This document shows, piece after piece, positions 17,512 through 25,320 of a DNA stretch of 64,000 nucleotides. Position 1 is the stretch's first letter. Every line of letters starts with the position of its first letter. The translations under genes and the position numbers were made by a program. This DNA comes from Lachnospiraceae bacterium (GTDB lineage Bacteria; Bacillota; Clostridia; Lachnospirales; Lachnospiraceae), in assembly GCA_902362715.1 (NCBI GenBank), contig CABIXN010000008.1:61466-125465 (forward strand), given 5' to 3'. The notes under the pieces were generated by a model, which was given only the letters and a program-made list of their open reading frames with translations, was not told the origin of the DNA and searched no databases.

Positions 17512-18252
17512 AAAAACCTACCAACAGCAAGTAGTGGAAGAAAATTTTTTCTTAGTTGATTACATTATTTGAAATTAATGCGTATTTCTGATGTAAATGA
17601 ACGACATTTCTATGAAATTGAAGCAGCAAAGAATGACTGGAGTTTGTCAGAATTAAAGAGGCAGTTCAATAGTGCTTTGTATGAACGGATTGTACTAAGT
17701 TCAAACAAGGATAAAGTTACTCGTCTGGCAACGGAAGGTCAGATTGTTGAAAAGCCGGAAGATGCCGTGAAAGATCCGTATGTGTTGGAATTTCTTGGGC
17801 TTCCAAAGTTACCGGAATATTCAGAAACGGAACTGGAAACAAGAATTATTGATCATTTGCAAAAATTTTTATTGGAACTTGGAACAGGATTTGCATATAT
17901 CGGACGTCAAGTGCGTTTTACATTTAATGAAGAACATTTCCGGGTTGACTTGGTTTTTTATAATCGTTTATTGAGATGCTTTGTGCTTTTTGACTTGAAG
18001 ATTGGAGAATTAAAACATCAAGATATTGGTCAGATGCAGATGTATGTGAACTACTATGATAGAAAAGTAAAACTCAAGGAAGAGAATCCAACAATCGGTA
18101 TTGTCTTGTGTAAAGATAAGAATAATGCTGTTGTAGAAATGACACTTCCAGAAGATAACACACAGATTTTTGCCAGTAAGTATCAGACAGTTCTTCCGAG
18201 TAAAGAAGAACTGAAGAAATTGCTTGAAGAGCAGAATAATGAAATAGATTAA
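17512..18252 (+). pseudogene. YhcG/DUF1016 PD-(D/E)XK nuclease, degenerate 5' end
   Basis: The long frame 17569-18252 begins at a TTG inside the family sequence. Upstream bases still encode 'SKTYQQQVVEENFFL' in another frame, then a TGA where the family has Trp ('LS*LHYLKLMRISDVNERHFYEIEAAKNDWS'). So one frameshift and one nonsense change cut off the N-terminal DUF1016_N domain, and most of it is absent. The C-terminal nuclease domain looks intact: 'FRVDLVFYNRLLRCFVLFDLKIGELKHQDIGQMQMYV' carries the D...DxK catalytic pattern. YhcG proteins occur in accessory loci linked to restriction or plasmid defence. The 17484-17510 inverted repeat (AATTGGTCAGA) lies just before it. Confidence 0.72.
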
Positions 18253-18374
18253 AAGAAAAGTGGATATGATTGGGGGAAGACACGTGTATTGTTGGAAATG
18301 GATATCAGTCAGAAAGATTTGCATAAATATTTATCTGGAACTGGAAAAGCTGTAAAAGGAAGGAGGATTACAGG

Positions 18375-18794
18375 ATGGAACATAGAGTGAAGGTGACTGT
18401 TTTAGATAAGAAATTATTTCCTGAGTTACAGACTCAGTATTGTGCTGTACCAGACAGCGGAAAGTGTCCCTGTTATTATGTGGGGGATGAATTTATGTTT
18501 TATCGAAATGATGAGAGAGACGATTATTGGCATATGGGGGCAGGAACATTAGTAAAAAGTGGTCAGCCTGACGAGGGGGTATTGATTTCTCCTGGAACTA
18601 TGCACTGTGGAACGGACGGTGTTCCTTTCTGCTCAGAGGCATGGGACGCTATCAGCCGATATATTTATGCGGCGCTTCAAGGCGGAGCAATCATGCATGG
18701 CTGGATGAATGATGATAAAGTAATGATTGCCTGTTGTAATGATGGCACGAGGCCGGTGATTTTCAAAATTGAAAGAATTGATATTGAGAATTGA
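18375..18794 (+). CDS. TIGR04076 family protein
   Basis: A 139-residue small soluble protein of a family common in Clostridia, function unknown. It has conserved cysteines in 'SGKCPCYYVGDEFMF' and 'MHCGTDGVPFCSEAWDAISRYIYAALQGGAIMHGWM' plus 'MIACCNDGTRPVIFKIERI' at the end, consistent with metal or cluster binding, which is only an inference. The ATG follows a near-perfect AGGAGGATTACAGG. The 3' end lies 19 bases before the ACT-domain gene. Confidence 0.78.
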   Translation: MEHRVKVTVLDKKLFPELQTQYCAVPDSGKCPCYYVGDEFMFYRNDERDDYWHMGAGTLVKSGQPDEGVLISPGTMHCGTDGVPFCSEAWDAISRYIYAALQGGAIMHGWMNDDKVMIACCNDGTRPVIFKIERIDIEN

Positions 18795-18813
18795 AAATTT
18801 CGGAGGCACTATT

Positions 18814-19182
18814 GTGAAAATAAAAAAGATTTATCAAGACTTTTCAGTATGTCAGGTAGAAGATTATTCCCTTGTGAATTTAGATTCCGAGTACAGCTTT
18901 ATCGGAAAGACTGATGAAGAAAAATCCCTTGTATGTATTACTAGTGAAGTCCCTTCAAATGTCATTAGGCGAGATGACGGTTGGAAAGCTTTTTGTATTC
19001 AAGGTGTTTTAGATTTTTCATTAATTGGAATATTGGCTAAAGTCATCGCAGTTTTGGCGGATAACGATATTTCGATTTTTGCAGTGTCTACCTACAATAC
19101 AGACTATGTTTTGATAAAAAGTGAGAATTATCAGAAGGGTTTGGATGTCCTTAAATCTATAGGACATGAGATTGTAGATTAA
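18814..19182 (+). CDS. ACT-domain protein, CASTOR/ACT_7-like
   Basis: A 122-residue protein of two ACT-like halves: 'IYQDFSVCQVEDYSLVNLDSEYSFIGKTDEEKSLVC' and 'GVLDFSLIGILAKVIAVLADNDISIFAVSTYNTDYVLIKSENYQKGLDVLKSIGHEI'. ACT domains bind amino acids; a stand-alone form may sense or buffer one, but no partner enzyme adjoins it. GTG 18814 is chosen because CGGAGGC sits 6 bases ahead and the family starts MKxKKI; the longer frame from 18769 overlaps the previous gene. Confidence 0.78.
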   Translation: MKIKKIYQDFSVCQVEDYSLVNLDSEYSFIGKTDEEKSLVCITSEVPSNVIRRDDGWKAFCIQGVLDFSLIGILAKVIAVLADNDISIFAVSTYNTDYVLIKSENYQKGLDVLKSIGHEIVD

Positions 19183-19303
19183 AAATCAGTTCATAGACTA
19201 AAAAACGTATACAAAATAAGTACATACAAATCAGCATTTGCTAAAACGGCGGGTGCTTTTTTCTATAATTACATTTTGGAAGGAGTATAGAAAGGAGGAA
19301 ACT

Positions 19304-20116
19304 ATGTTAGGAGCTATTGTTGGGGATATCGCAGGGTCCCGTTTTGAATGGAATAATCATAAAAGTAAGGACTTTGAGTTTCTTACATATAAATGTTTTC
19401 CCACCGATGACAGTATTATGACTCTGGCGCTGGCACAGGCAATTCTGATAAGTAAGCCGGATTACAGTGACCTGTCAAAAAATGCAGTTGAGTGTATGCA
19501 ATCCATAGGCCGTAATTATCCGGACTGCGGTTATGGTGGAGCTTTTTATTAATGGATGTTTTCTGATGCTCCACAGCCATATAACAGCTTTGGAAATGGC
19601 TCAGCAATGCGCGTGAGTGCTGCAGGCTTTGCAGGGAGTAGTCTTGAAGAAACAAAGAAAATTTCAAAGAAGATTACAGAAGTGACACATAATCATCCAG
19701 AAGGTATTAAAGGAGCTGAGGCTGTGGCAGCTGCCATTTATATGGCTAAGACTGGCAGCAGTTTGCTGGAAATTAGGAATTATATCCATGAAAATTATTA
19801 CTCTATGAACTTTACATTGGATGGTATCAGAGCAGCTTATAAATTCAATGAGATTTGTCAGGATACGGTGCCGCAGGCATTGATGGCATTTTTTGAGTCA
19901 ACTGGTTTTGAAGATGCAATTAGAAATGCAATCTCAATCGGAGGAGACAGTGACACTATCGCGGCTATTTGTGGTGGAGTTGCGGAGGCGTATTATGGCA
20001 TTTCTGCTGAAATCAGAAGGCATACATTAACTTTTCTGGATAAGCAGTTACTTGAGATTTTAGTGGCGTTCGAGGACAAGTATCCACCGGTAGTGGAAAG
20101 AAGATATAACTTTTGA
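19304..20116 (+). pseudogene. ADP-ribosylglycohydrolase (DraG-like) with one in-frame stop
   Basis: Two collinear parts in the same frame are separated by a single TAA at 19550-19552, after 82 codons. The first part has 'GAIVGDIAGSRFEW' and the Mg-binding TDDS motif (T34-S37); the second has 'QPYNSFGNGSAMRVSAAGFA' and 'SIGGDSDTIAAICGGVAEAYYG', the second metal site. Together they make a normal 270-residue enzyme that would remove ADP-ribose from proteins or nucleic acids. The stop replaces a position that in relatives is commonly Arg or Gln before Trp. No ribosome site precedes the ATG at 19556. Either a recent pseudogene, a sequencing error, or readthrough. Confidence 0.82.
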
Positions 20117-20198
20117 AACGCGAAGGAGCGGATGTAGCTTAACTGTATATGTCCAAAACTACAGCATTATAATTGAGTTTGAGAAGGGAGTTTAAGAA

Positions 20199-20732
20199 AT
20201 GAATATACTAATAATTAAGAGCAGTCCCCATAAAAAGGGCTCATCGAATCTGCTGGCGGAAAATTTTATTCGGGGCGCAGAGGAAAAGGGCCATCAGGTA
20301 AGTATCTTTGATGCCGGCCATGCTAAGCTGCACCCGTGTCTTGGATGCGATGCCTGTCATATGAATGGTCTGTGTATCCAGAAAGATGATATGACAGAGC
20401 TGCGCAGTCAGATTCTTGATTCGGATATGGCTGTTTTTGTAACTCCTATTTATTATTTTGGAATGTCTGCACAGCTAAAAACAGTAATTGACCGATTTTA
20501 CAGTTTTAATAGTGAACTTATGGAAAAAGCATTAAAGACCATGCTGATTGCCGCGGCATGGGACAGTAATGACTGGACAATGAAAGATATTTCCGCTCAC
20601 TATGAAACTTTGTGCCGTTATTTGAATTTCAAAGATCAGGGCCAGATTTTAGGAATAGGATGCGGTAATGTTTCTATGACAAAAAGCACAGAATTTCCAG
20701 AACAGGCCTATCGTCTGGGAAAAACCATATAA
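20199..20732 (+). CDS. Flavodoxin-family NAD(P)H-dependent FMN reductase
   Basis: A 177-residue FMN-binding protein. 'LIIKSSPHKKGSSNLLAENFIRGAEEKGH' is the phosphate-binding loop of the NADPH-dependent FMN reductase/iron-sulfur flavoprotein group; 'CLGCDACHMNGLCIQKDDM' is the compact Cys motif (Cys spaced 2, 2, 4) seen in iron-sulfur flavoproteins; 'VFVTPIYYFGMSAQLKTVIDRFY' is the FMN isoalloxazine loop. Likely an electron-transfer or quinone/nitro reductase. Start ATG 20199 follows GAAGGGAGTTTAAGAA. Confidence 0.85.
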   Translation: MNILIIKSSPHKKGSSNLLAENFIRGAEEKGHQVSIFDAGHAKLHPCLGCDACHMNGLCIQKDDMTELRSQILDSDMAVFVTPIYYFGMSAQLKTVIDRFYSFNSELMEKALKTMLIAAAWDSNDWTMKDISAHYETLCRYLNFKDQGQILGIGCGNVSMTKSTEFPEQAYRLGKTI

Positions 20733-20807
20733 TGTTTGAAAAGATACGGTAACTGTGTGGCATTTTGACTTTACCGGGAGACGGTGCAGGCAGCAGGAGA
20801 AAGTAAA

Positions 20808-22139
20808 ATGAATGAAAACTTTATGAAAGAAAAGCCGATTTTGCCTCTGCTGGCATCAATGGCATTTCCAATGGTTATTTCCATGCTGGTTAATTCCTTA
20901 TATAATATTGTGGACAGTCTATTTGTAGCCCGGATTAGTGAAGATGCTATGACTGCACTTTCACTTGTATTTCCGGTGCAGAATTTTGTGAATGCGGCAG
21001 CTATCGGGTTTGGGATTGGAATCAATGCTGTCATCGCTTATTGTCTGGGAGCAGGTGATCAGTTAAAGGCAGATCAGGCGGCAACTCACGGTATGTTATT
21101 TGCCGTGATACATGGAATTTTGTTAACGGTGATCTGTATTGCGGTAATGCCCGGTTTTTTACGTATGTTTACCTCTGATCAGGAAGTACTTAAGATGGGA
21201 GTGGACTATTCTAACATTGCCTTTCTGTTTTCTATTATGATTGCGGTAAGTATTACATTTGAAAAAATTTTTCAGTCTGTGGGATGTATGAAAGTAACAA
21301 TGATCAGTCTTATGTGCGGATGTATTACAAATATTATTCTGGATCCGCTTCTTATATTTGGAATCGGTCCGTTTCCGGAACTTGGAATTTCCGGAGCCGC
21401 GCTTGCCACCGGGCTGGGACAGGTTGTTACACTGTCTATATATGTAATTATCTATATTTTTAAACCTATCCCCGTGCAGATTGCGATTAAACATCTGCAG
21501 AGGGATACAGCATTGGACTTAAAATTATATTCTATTGGGATTCCGGCCATTTTGAATCTTGCGCTTCCGTCTTTGCTGACATCTGCATTAAATGCAATCT
21601 TAAGTACATACTCACAGATATATGTGGTAATTCTGGGAATTTATTATAAGCTTCAGACTTTTTTATATTTACCGGCCAATGGAATTGTGCAGGGGATGCG
21701 GCCAATCATTGGATTTAATTTTGGCGCAGGGGAGTATGAAAGAGTAAAAAAGATTTACGATATTACGCTGGGGATGATAGCGGTTATTATGGCGCTGGGA
21801 ATGGTGATCTGTCTTGTGGTTCCCGGCCAGTTAATGGGACTGTTTACCGAAAATCCGGAGACGATTCAACTGGGAAAAACAGCACTTCGTTTTATCAGTG
21901 CGGGGTTTATTGTTTCCTCTGTTTCTGTAGCTTCTTCCGGGGCTCTAGAGGGCCTGGGCAAGGGAACTCCTTCGCTGTTAATATCTTTGTTCCGCTATAC
22001 AATTATCATTCTTCCGGCAGCATTTGTATTAAGCAGGTTTCTGGGAGCTGTTGGTGTATGGAATGCTTTTTGGATCGCGGAGGCTGTAACAGCAGTAATT
22101 GCAATTTATATTTACCGCAGTGCAGTAAAAAGCAGATAA
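20808..22139 (+). CDS. MATE-family multidrug/Na+ efflux transporter
   Basis: A 443-residue polytopic membrane protein with 12 hydrophobic segments in two halves. 'PMVISMLVNSLYNIVDSLFVARISEDAMTALSLVFPVQNF' and 'GFGIGINAVIAYCLGAGD' are typical of the NorM/MepA-like MATE group, as are 'GIVQGMRPIIGFNFGAGEYERVKK' and 'SSGALEGLGKGTPSLLISLFR'. It should expel cationic drugs or dyes using Na+ or H+. ATG 20808 has GCAGGAGAAAGTAAA ahead; the frame to 20784 is not supported. Confidence 0.92.
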   Translation: MNENFMKEKPILPLLASMAFPMVISMLVNSLYNIVDSLFVARISEDAMTALSLVFPVQNFVNAAAIGFGIGINAVIAYCLGAGDQLKADQAATHGMLFAVIHGILLTVICIAVMPGFLRMFTSDQEVLKMGVDYSNIAFLFSIMIAVSITFEKIFQSVGCMKVTMISLMCGCITNIILDPLLIFGIGPFPELGISGAALATGLGQVVTLSIYVIIYIFKPIPVQIAIKHLQRDTALDLKLYSIGIPAILNLALPSLLTSALNAILSTYSQIYVVILGIYYKLQTFLYLPANGIVQGMRPIIGFNFGAGEYERVKKIYDITLGMIAVIMALGMVICLVVPGQLMGLFTENPETIQLGKTALRFISAGFIVSSVSVASSGALEGLGKGTPSLLISLFRYTIIILPAAFVLSRFLGAVGVWNAFWIAEAVTAVIAIYIYRSAVKSR

Positions 22140-22162
22140 ATATATAAAAATAAATAGAATTT

Positions 22163-22198
22163 GCAGCATACTGTACCGTGGAGGAAACAGTATGCTGC
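22163..22198 (+). terminator. Terminator after the MATE gene
   Basis: GCAGCATACTGT (22163-22174) pairs perfectly with ACAGTATGCTGC (22187-22198), followed by a mixed T/A stretch. It may also serve the convergent gene that ends at 22253. Confidence 0.65.
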
Positions 22199-22252
22199 TC
22201 TGAATAATTTCAATATGTATCATTCATTATGAAAAAAACGATATATTTCATT

Positions 22253-24031
22253 CTATTTTGCCTGTGTATCTAGCTGGTGGGTATAAATAGTATAGCTCCA
22301 CAGCCGGCAGAAAGGTGCGACACCGTCGGCTTTTCCTTTGGCACCGGTATACATGACAGAAATAGCTCCAGCCGGCAGATAGCCATAGGGATCTCTAAGG
22401 AAACCGCAGTTATGATTTCTGTCATAGCCGGTTGTTTCCCGATTAAGCACTCCTGTCCGGGTCCAGACACCCCAATTTAGATCATCTAAATTCACCGGCA
22501 TACTGTATATGGAGGAACGCTCAGGAGTAATGGAAGTCTCCGTTCTTATAAGCTTGCCGTTTTCGTAGATTTCATCTGCAAAAGGATGGGTATCGCATAC
22601 CATATACAGGATGCCATCTCTGTAAGCGAAATCGGCATTGCTGATAAAGTCAAGATATCCCTGTCGATTAATGGTTACTTTATTAGGAACCGTGGCTTCT
22701 CGCAGTACAACAGGGGCATTTAAATTAGAAAGTTCTATAACGGAAAGTTTCTCACTGGTGAGGTTATGTGTTCCACTTGTATAGAAGAAAGCAATTTTTC
22801 CCTTTTTATCCAAATTGATCATGGATACCTGGCCAACGCCCCATTGAAACGCTGAATGTGTGTTGTCATGGGTAAATTTAATAAATGGATTTTCATTGAT
22901 TTTGTGCCAATTTTCTAAATCGTTGGACACGGCAATGCCAATCTGGTTGTCCTGATTATCCAGTGATGTACAGCCAAGATAACCCATTAAATAGTTATAA
23001 TGTTTTCCGTTGTACTGGAAGTCTCCTTCAATGACACTTGGATCACAAACATGCATGGAATCCCACTGGGGATTTTTCCCGGCAGAAAGCACAATTTTAG
23101 CGTCGGTGTGGAGGTATCCGTTTCCGGAAGGATTTGGAATACTTTTTACCAGTGCAATAGAATCTACAATAATGTAAGGCTGTGTATTTGTACAAAAATA
23201 GGTATAAATAATTCCGTCTTTTTCAAATGCAGAGGGGCAGTAGTTATAAAATCCGGGCTGCTGCCCTTTTTTAAATATAGAAGACGACTCCCTGATAAAT
23301 TCTCCCTGTGCATCTTTTGAATGTTGTACCGCTGATTTGGCCAGAGAAACGCTCCGGGATACCGGCGCGGATATTTTGCCGCTGGTCAATCTGACGTTTT
23401 TTAGAGAATATGCGGTTTGTTCCTCTGTAAAAAGACCTTTTAATTCCTCGAAACCGTCTGTTAATTCCAGTATCTGGAAATATAATTGCTCGCTGCTGTC
23501 ACGTATGATAAAAGGGGTGAGCTGATTCTTCAGGCATTCTTTAAACAAAATAATTTTAAGAACCTGTCTTCCGCCTGTTTGAAACGGATATATAGTTTCA
23601 AACTTCAGGCAAAATTCTGCCAGAGTGTAAAGAGATATGTCCTGCGTCTGATACCAGGACAGTAAATCTGCTACGGATTCCTCTGTATGTTCTCTGAATT
23701 CTCCAATTTGGCCGTTATTTAGATGGTCATCCAGAATACTGTTTCTAAATATAAAATGGTATTTTTTTAACAGTTCAGAGGATAAAGGCTCTTCATAGGT
23801 ATTTAACATTTCATCGAACATCAGAAAATGTCCGGCGGTTTCCTGAATATCCTTCAGGCAATATTGGATATCTGAAGCAGGGAGAGTTCCGGTTTTTAAG
23901 ATGGAGGTGATCTGCTCCTCTGTCAGAGCATTGTTTTCTACATGATTTGAATGGTAGCACATCTGGCACTGCGTAAGCCCGTACAGTCCTTTTTTGTCGC
24001 GTTTAAGAAGAGTTTGGGTTAAGTTGTTCAT
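22253..24031 (-). CDS. Pseudo-Fic domain fused to a GH43/GH32-like beta-propeller
   Basis: A 592-residue protein with two parts. Residues 1 to about 205 follow the common lachnospiraceal Fic fold: inhibitory-helix motif 'SNHVEN' (S28, E32, N33; [S/T]xxxE[G/N]) and the core 'FETIYPFQTGGRQVLKIILF'. Aligned without gaps to HPFxDGNGRxGR, the catalytic His is Tyr148, and Asp, Asn and both Arg positions are T, G, Q and K, so AMP transfer should be lost. Residues about 255-590 resemble five-bladed glycosidase propellers ('YCPSAFEKDGIIYTYF', 'MHVCDPSVIEGDF', 'GIAVSNDLENWHKI', 'FFYTSG', 'SVMYTG'). No signal peptide. ATG 24031 follows AAGGAGAAAATTT. Confidence 0.7.
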   Translation of the reverse strand: MNNLTQTLLKRDKKGLYGLTQCQMCYHSNHVENNALTEEQITSILKTGTLPASDIQYCLKDIQETAGHFLMFDEMLNTYEEPLSSELLKKYHFIFRNSILDDHLNNGQIGEFREHTEESVADLLSWYQTQDISLYTLAEFCLKFETIYPFQTGGRQVLKIILFKECLKNQLTPFIIRDSSEQLYFQILELTDGFEELKGLFTEEQTAYSLKNVRLTSGKISAPVSRSVSLAKSAVQHSKDAQGEFIRESSSIFKKGQQPGFYNYCPSAFEKDGIIYTYFCTNTQPYIIVDSIALVKSIPNPSGNGYLHTDAKIVLSAGKNPQWDSMHVCDPSVIEGDFQYNGKHYNYLMGYLGCTSLDNQDNQIGIAVSNDLENWHKINENPFIKFTHDNTHSAFQWGVGQVSMINLDKKGKIAFFYTSGTHNLTSEKLSVIELSNLNAPVVLREATVPNKVTINRQGYLDFISNADFAYRDGILYMVCDTHPFADEIYENGKLIRTETSITPERSSIYSMPVNLDDLNWGVWTRTGVLNRETTGYDRNHNCGFLRDPYGYLPAGAISVMYTGAKGKADGVAPFCRLWSYTIYTHQLDTQAK

Positions 24032-24252
24032 AAATTTTCTCCTTATGAATCTGATCCAATCTAAGATATTGGATACATATAGTAACTATTTTATTATACA
24101 TGAATTGAAAGTAAAAAGATAGTTTCATTTGCTGCGAAAGCATTTGAAATCCCTTTTCCCAATACGGCCTTCTTTTTATACGAAATCTGTTAAAATATGT
24201 TATACTGTATAAAACGAAACGAATTAGAATCAGATGGTGAAATGAGGAATTT

Positions 24253-25296
24253 ATGGAAGAACAAAAACATCAGAGACGTGTCCGGTATGCAGGAAAATAT
24301 CCAAGACACTATCAGGAGAAATACAAAGAGCTTCAGCCGGAAAAATATGCCGCTACTGTATCCAGGGTGATAGAAAAAGGAGGCACGCCTGCAGGGATGC
24401 ACATTTCTATCTGTGTCAAAGAGATCTTGGATTTTCTAAAGATTCAGCCGGGACAAAAAGGTCTGGATGCGACGCTGGGATATGGCGGACATACATTGGA
24501 GATGTTGAAGTGCCTTAACGGACAGGGACATATTTGTGCTTTGGACGTTGACCCCATTGAGTCGGAAAAAACAAGAGAGCGGCTGGAAAAACAAGGATAC
24601 GGGCCAGAGATACTCACTGTAAGACTGCAGAATTTCGCAGATATTGATATTGCGGCAAAAGAAGATGGGCCTTTTGATTTTGTTCTTGCGGATCTTGGGG
24701 TGTCATCCATGCAGATAGATAATCCAAAACGGGGATTTTCCTATAAAAATGAAGGACCTCTGGATCTGCGGCTGAACCCGCTGGAGGGGCTCAGCGCCGC
24801 AGAGCGTTTAAAAACAATAGATCAGGAAGAACTGCAGGGGATGCTTATAGAAAATTCCGATGAGCCATATGCAGAGGAAATTTCAAAAAAAATTATCCAG
24901 AAGCTGAAACGGGGAGAAAAAGTAGAGACGACCATGCAGCTTCGCCAGGTAATTGAGGAAGCGCTTACTTTTCTGCCGGAAAAACAGCGGAAAGATGCGG
25001 TGAAAAAGTCCTGTCAGAGGACATTCCAGGCGCTGCGCATTGATGTGAATCACGAATTTGAGGCATTGTATGCATTCCTTTTAAAGCTTCCGGATGTACT
25101 GGCTCCAGGAGGAAAAGCTGCAATACTCACCTTTCATTCCGGGGAGGACAGGCTTGTGAAAAAGTCTTTTAAACAGCTATATAAAGAGGGCGTATATTCA
25201 GATATCTGTACCGAAGTTATCCGCCCGTCAAAAGAGGAGTGTATGAAAAATAGCCGGGCGAAGTCCACTAAGATGCGCTGGGCTGTAAAATCATAA
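24253..25296 (+). CDS. RsmH-family methyltransferase, paralogue outside the dcw cluster
   Basis: A 347-residue SAM-dependent methyltransferase of the MraW/RsmH family, which methylates N4 of C1402 in 16S rRNA. 'GMHISICVKEILDFLKIQPGQKGLDATLGYGGHTLEMLK' (SAM loop), 'FDFVLADLGVSSMQIDNPKRGFSY' and 'SCQRTFQALRIDVNHEFEAL' plus 'GGKAAILTFHSGEDRLVKKSF' are family motifs. A basic N-terminal extension of about 47 residues precedes the usual start. The typical gene sits next to mraZ and ftsL; here it adjoins a surface protease, so it is probably a second copy. The 24 kb upstream region has a TATACT-type -10. Confidence 0.85.
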   Translation: MEEQKHQRRVRYAGKYPRHYQEKYKELQPEKYAATVSRVIEKGGTPAGMHISICVKEILDFLKIQPGQKGLDATLGYGGHTLEMLKCLNGQGHICALDVDPIESEKTRERLEKQGYGPEILTVRLQNFADIDIAAKEDGPFDFVLADLGVSSMQIDNPKRGFSYKNEGPLDLRLNPLEGLSAAERLKTIDQEELQGMLIENSDEPYAEEISKKIIQKLKRGEKVETTMQLRQVIEEALTFLPEKQRKDAVKKSCQRTFQALRIDVNHEFEALYAFLLKLPDVLAPGGKAAILTFHSGEDRLVKKSFKQLYKEGVYSDICTEVIRPSKEECMKNSRAKSTKMRWAVKS

Positions 25297-25320
25297 ATAG
25301 TATCAGGAAAGGGAGAGGTT

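Noticed and set aside
18298..18390. 30-codon frame (MDISQKDLHKYLSG) between the YhcG remnant and TIGR04076
   Set aside because: It overlaps the ribosome site and start of the next gene, has no ribosome site of its own, and is too short to judge; it may be a fragment of a lost gene.
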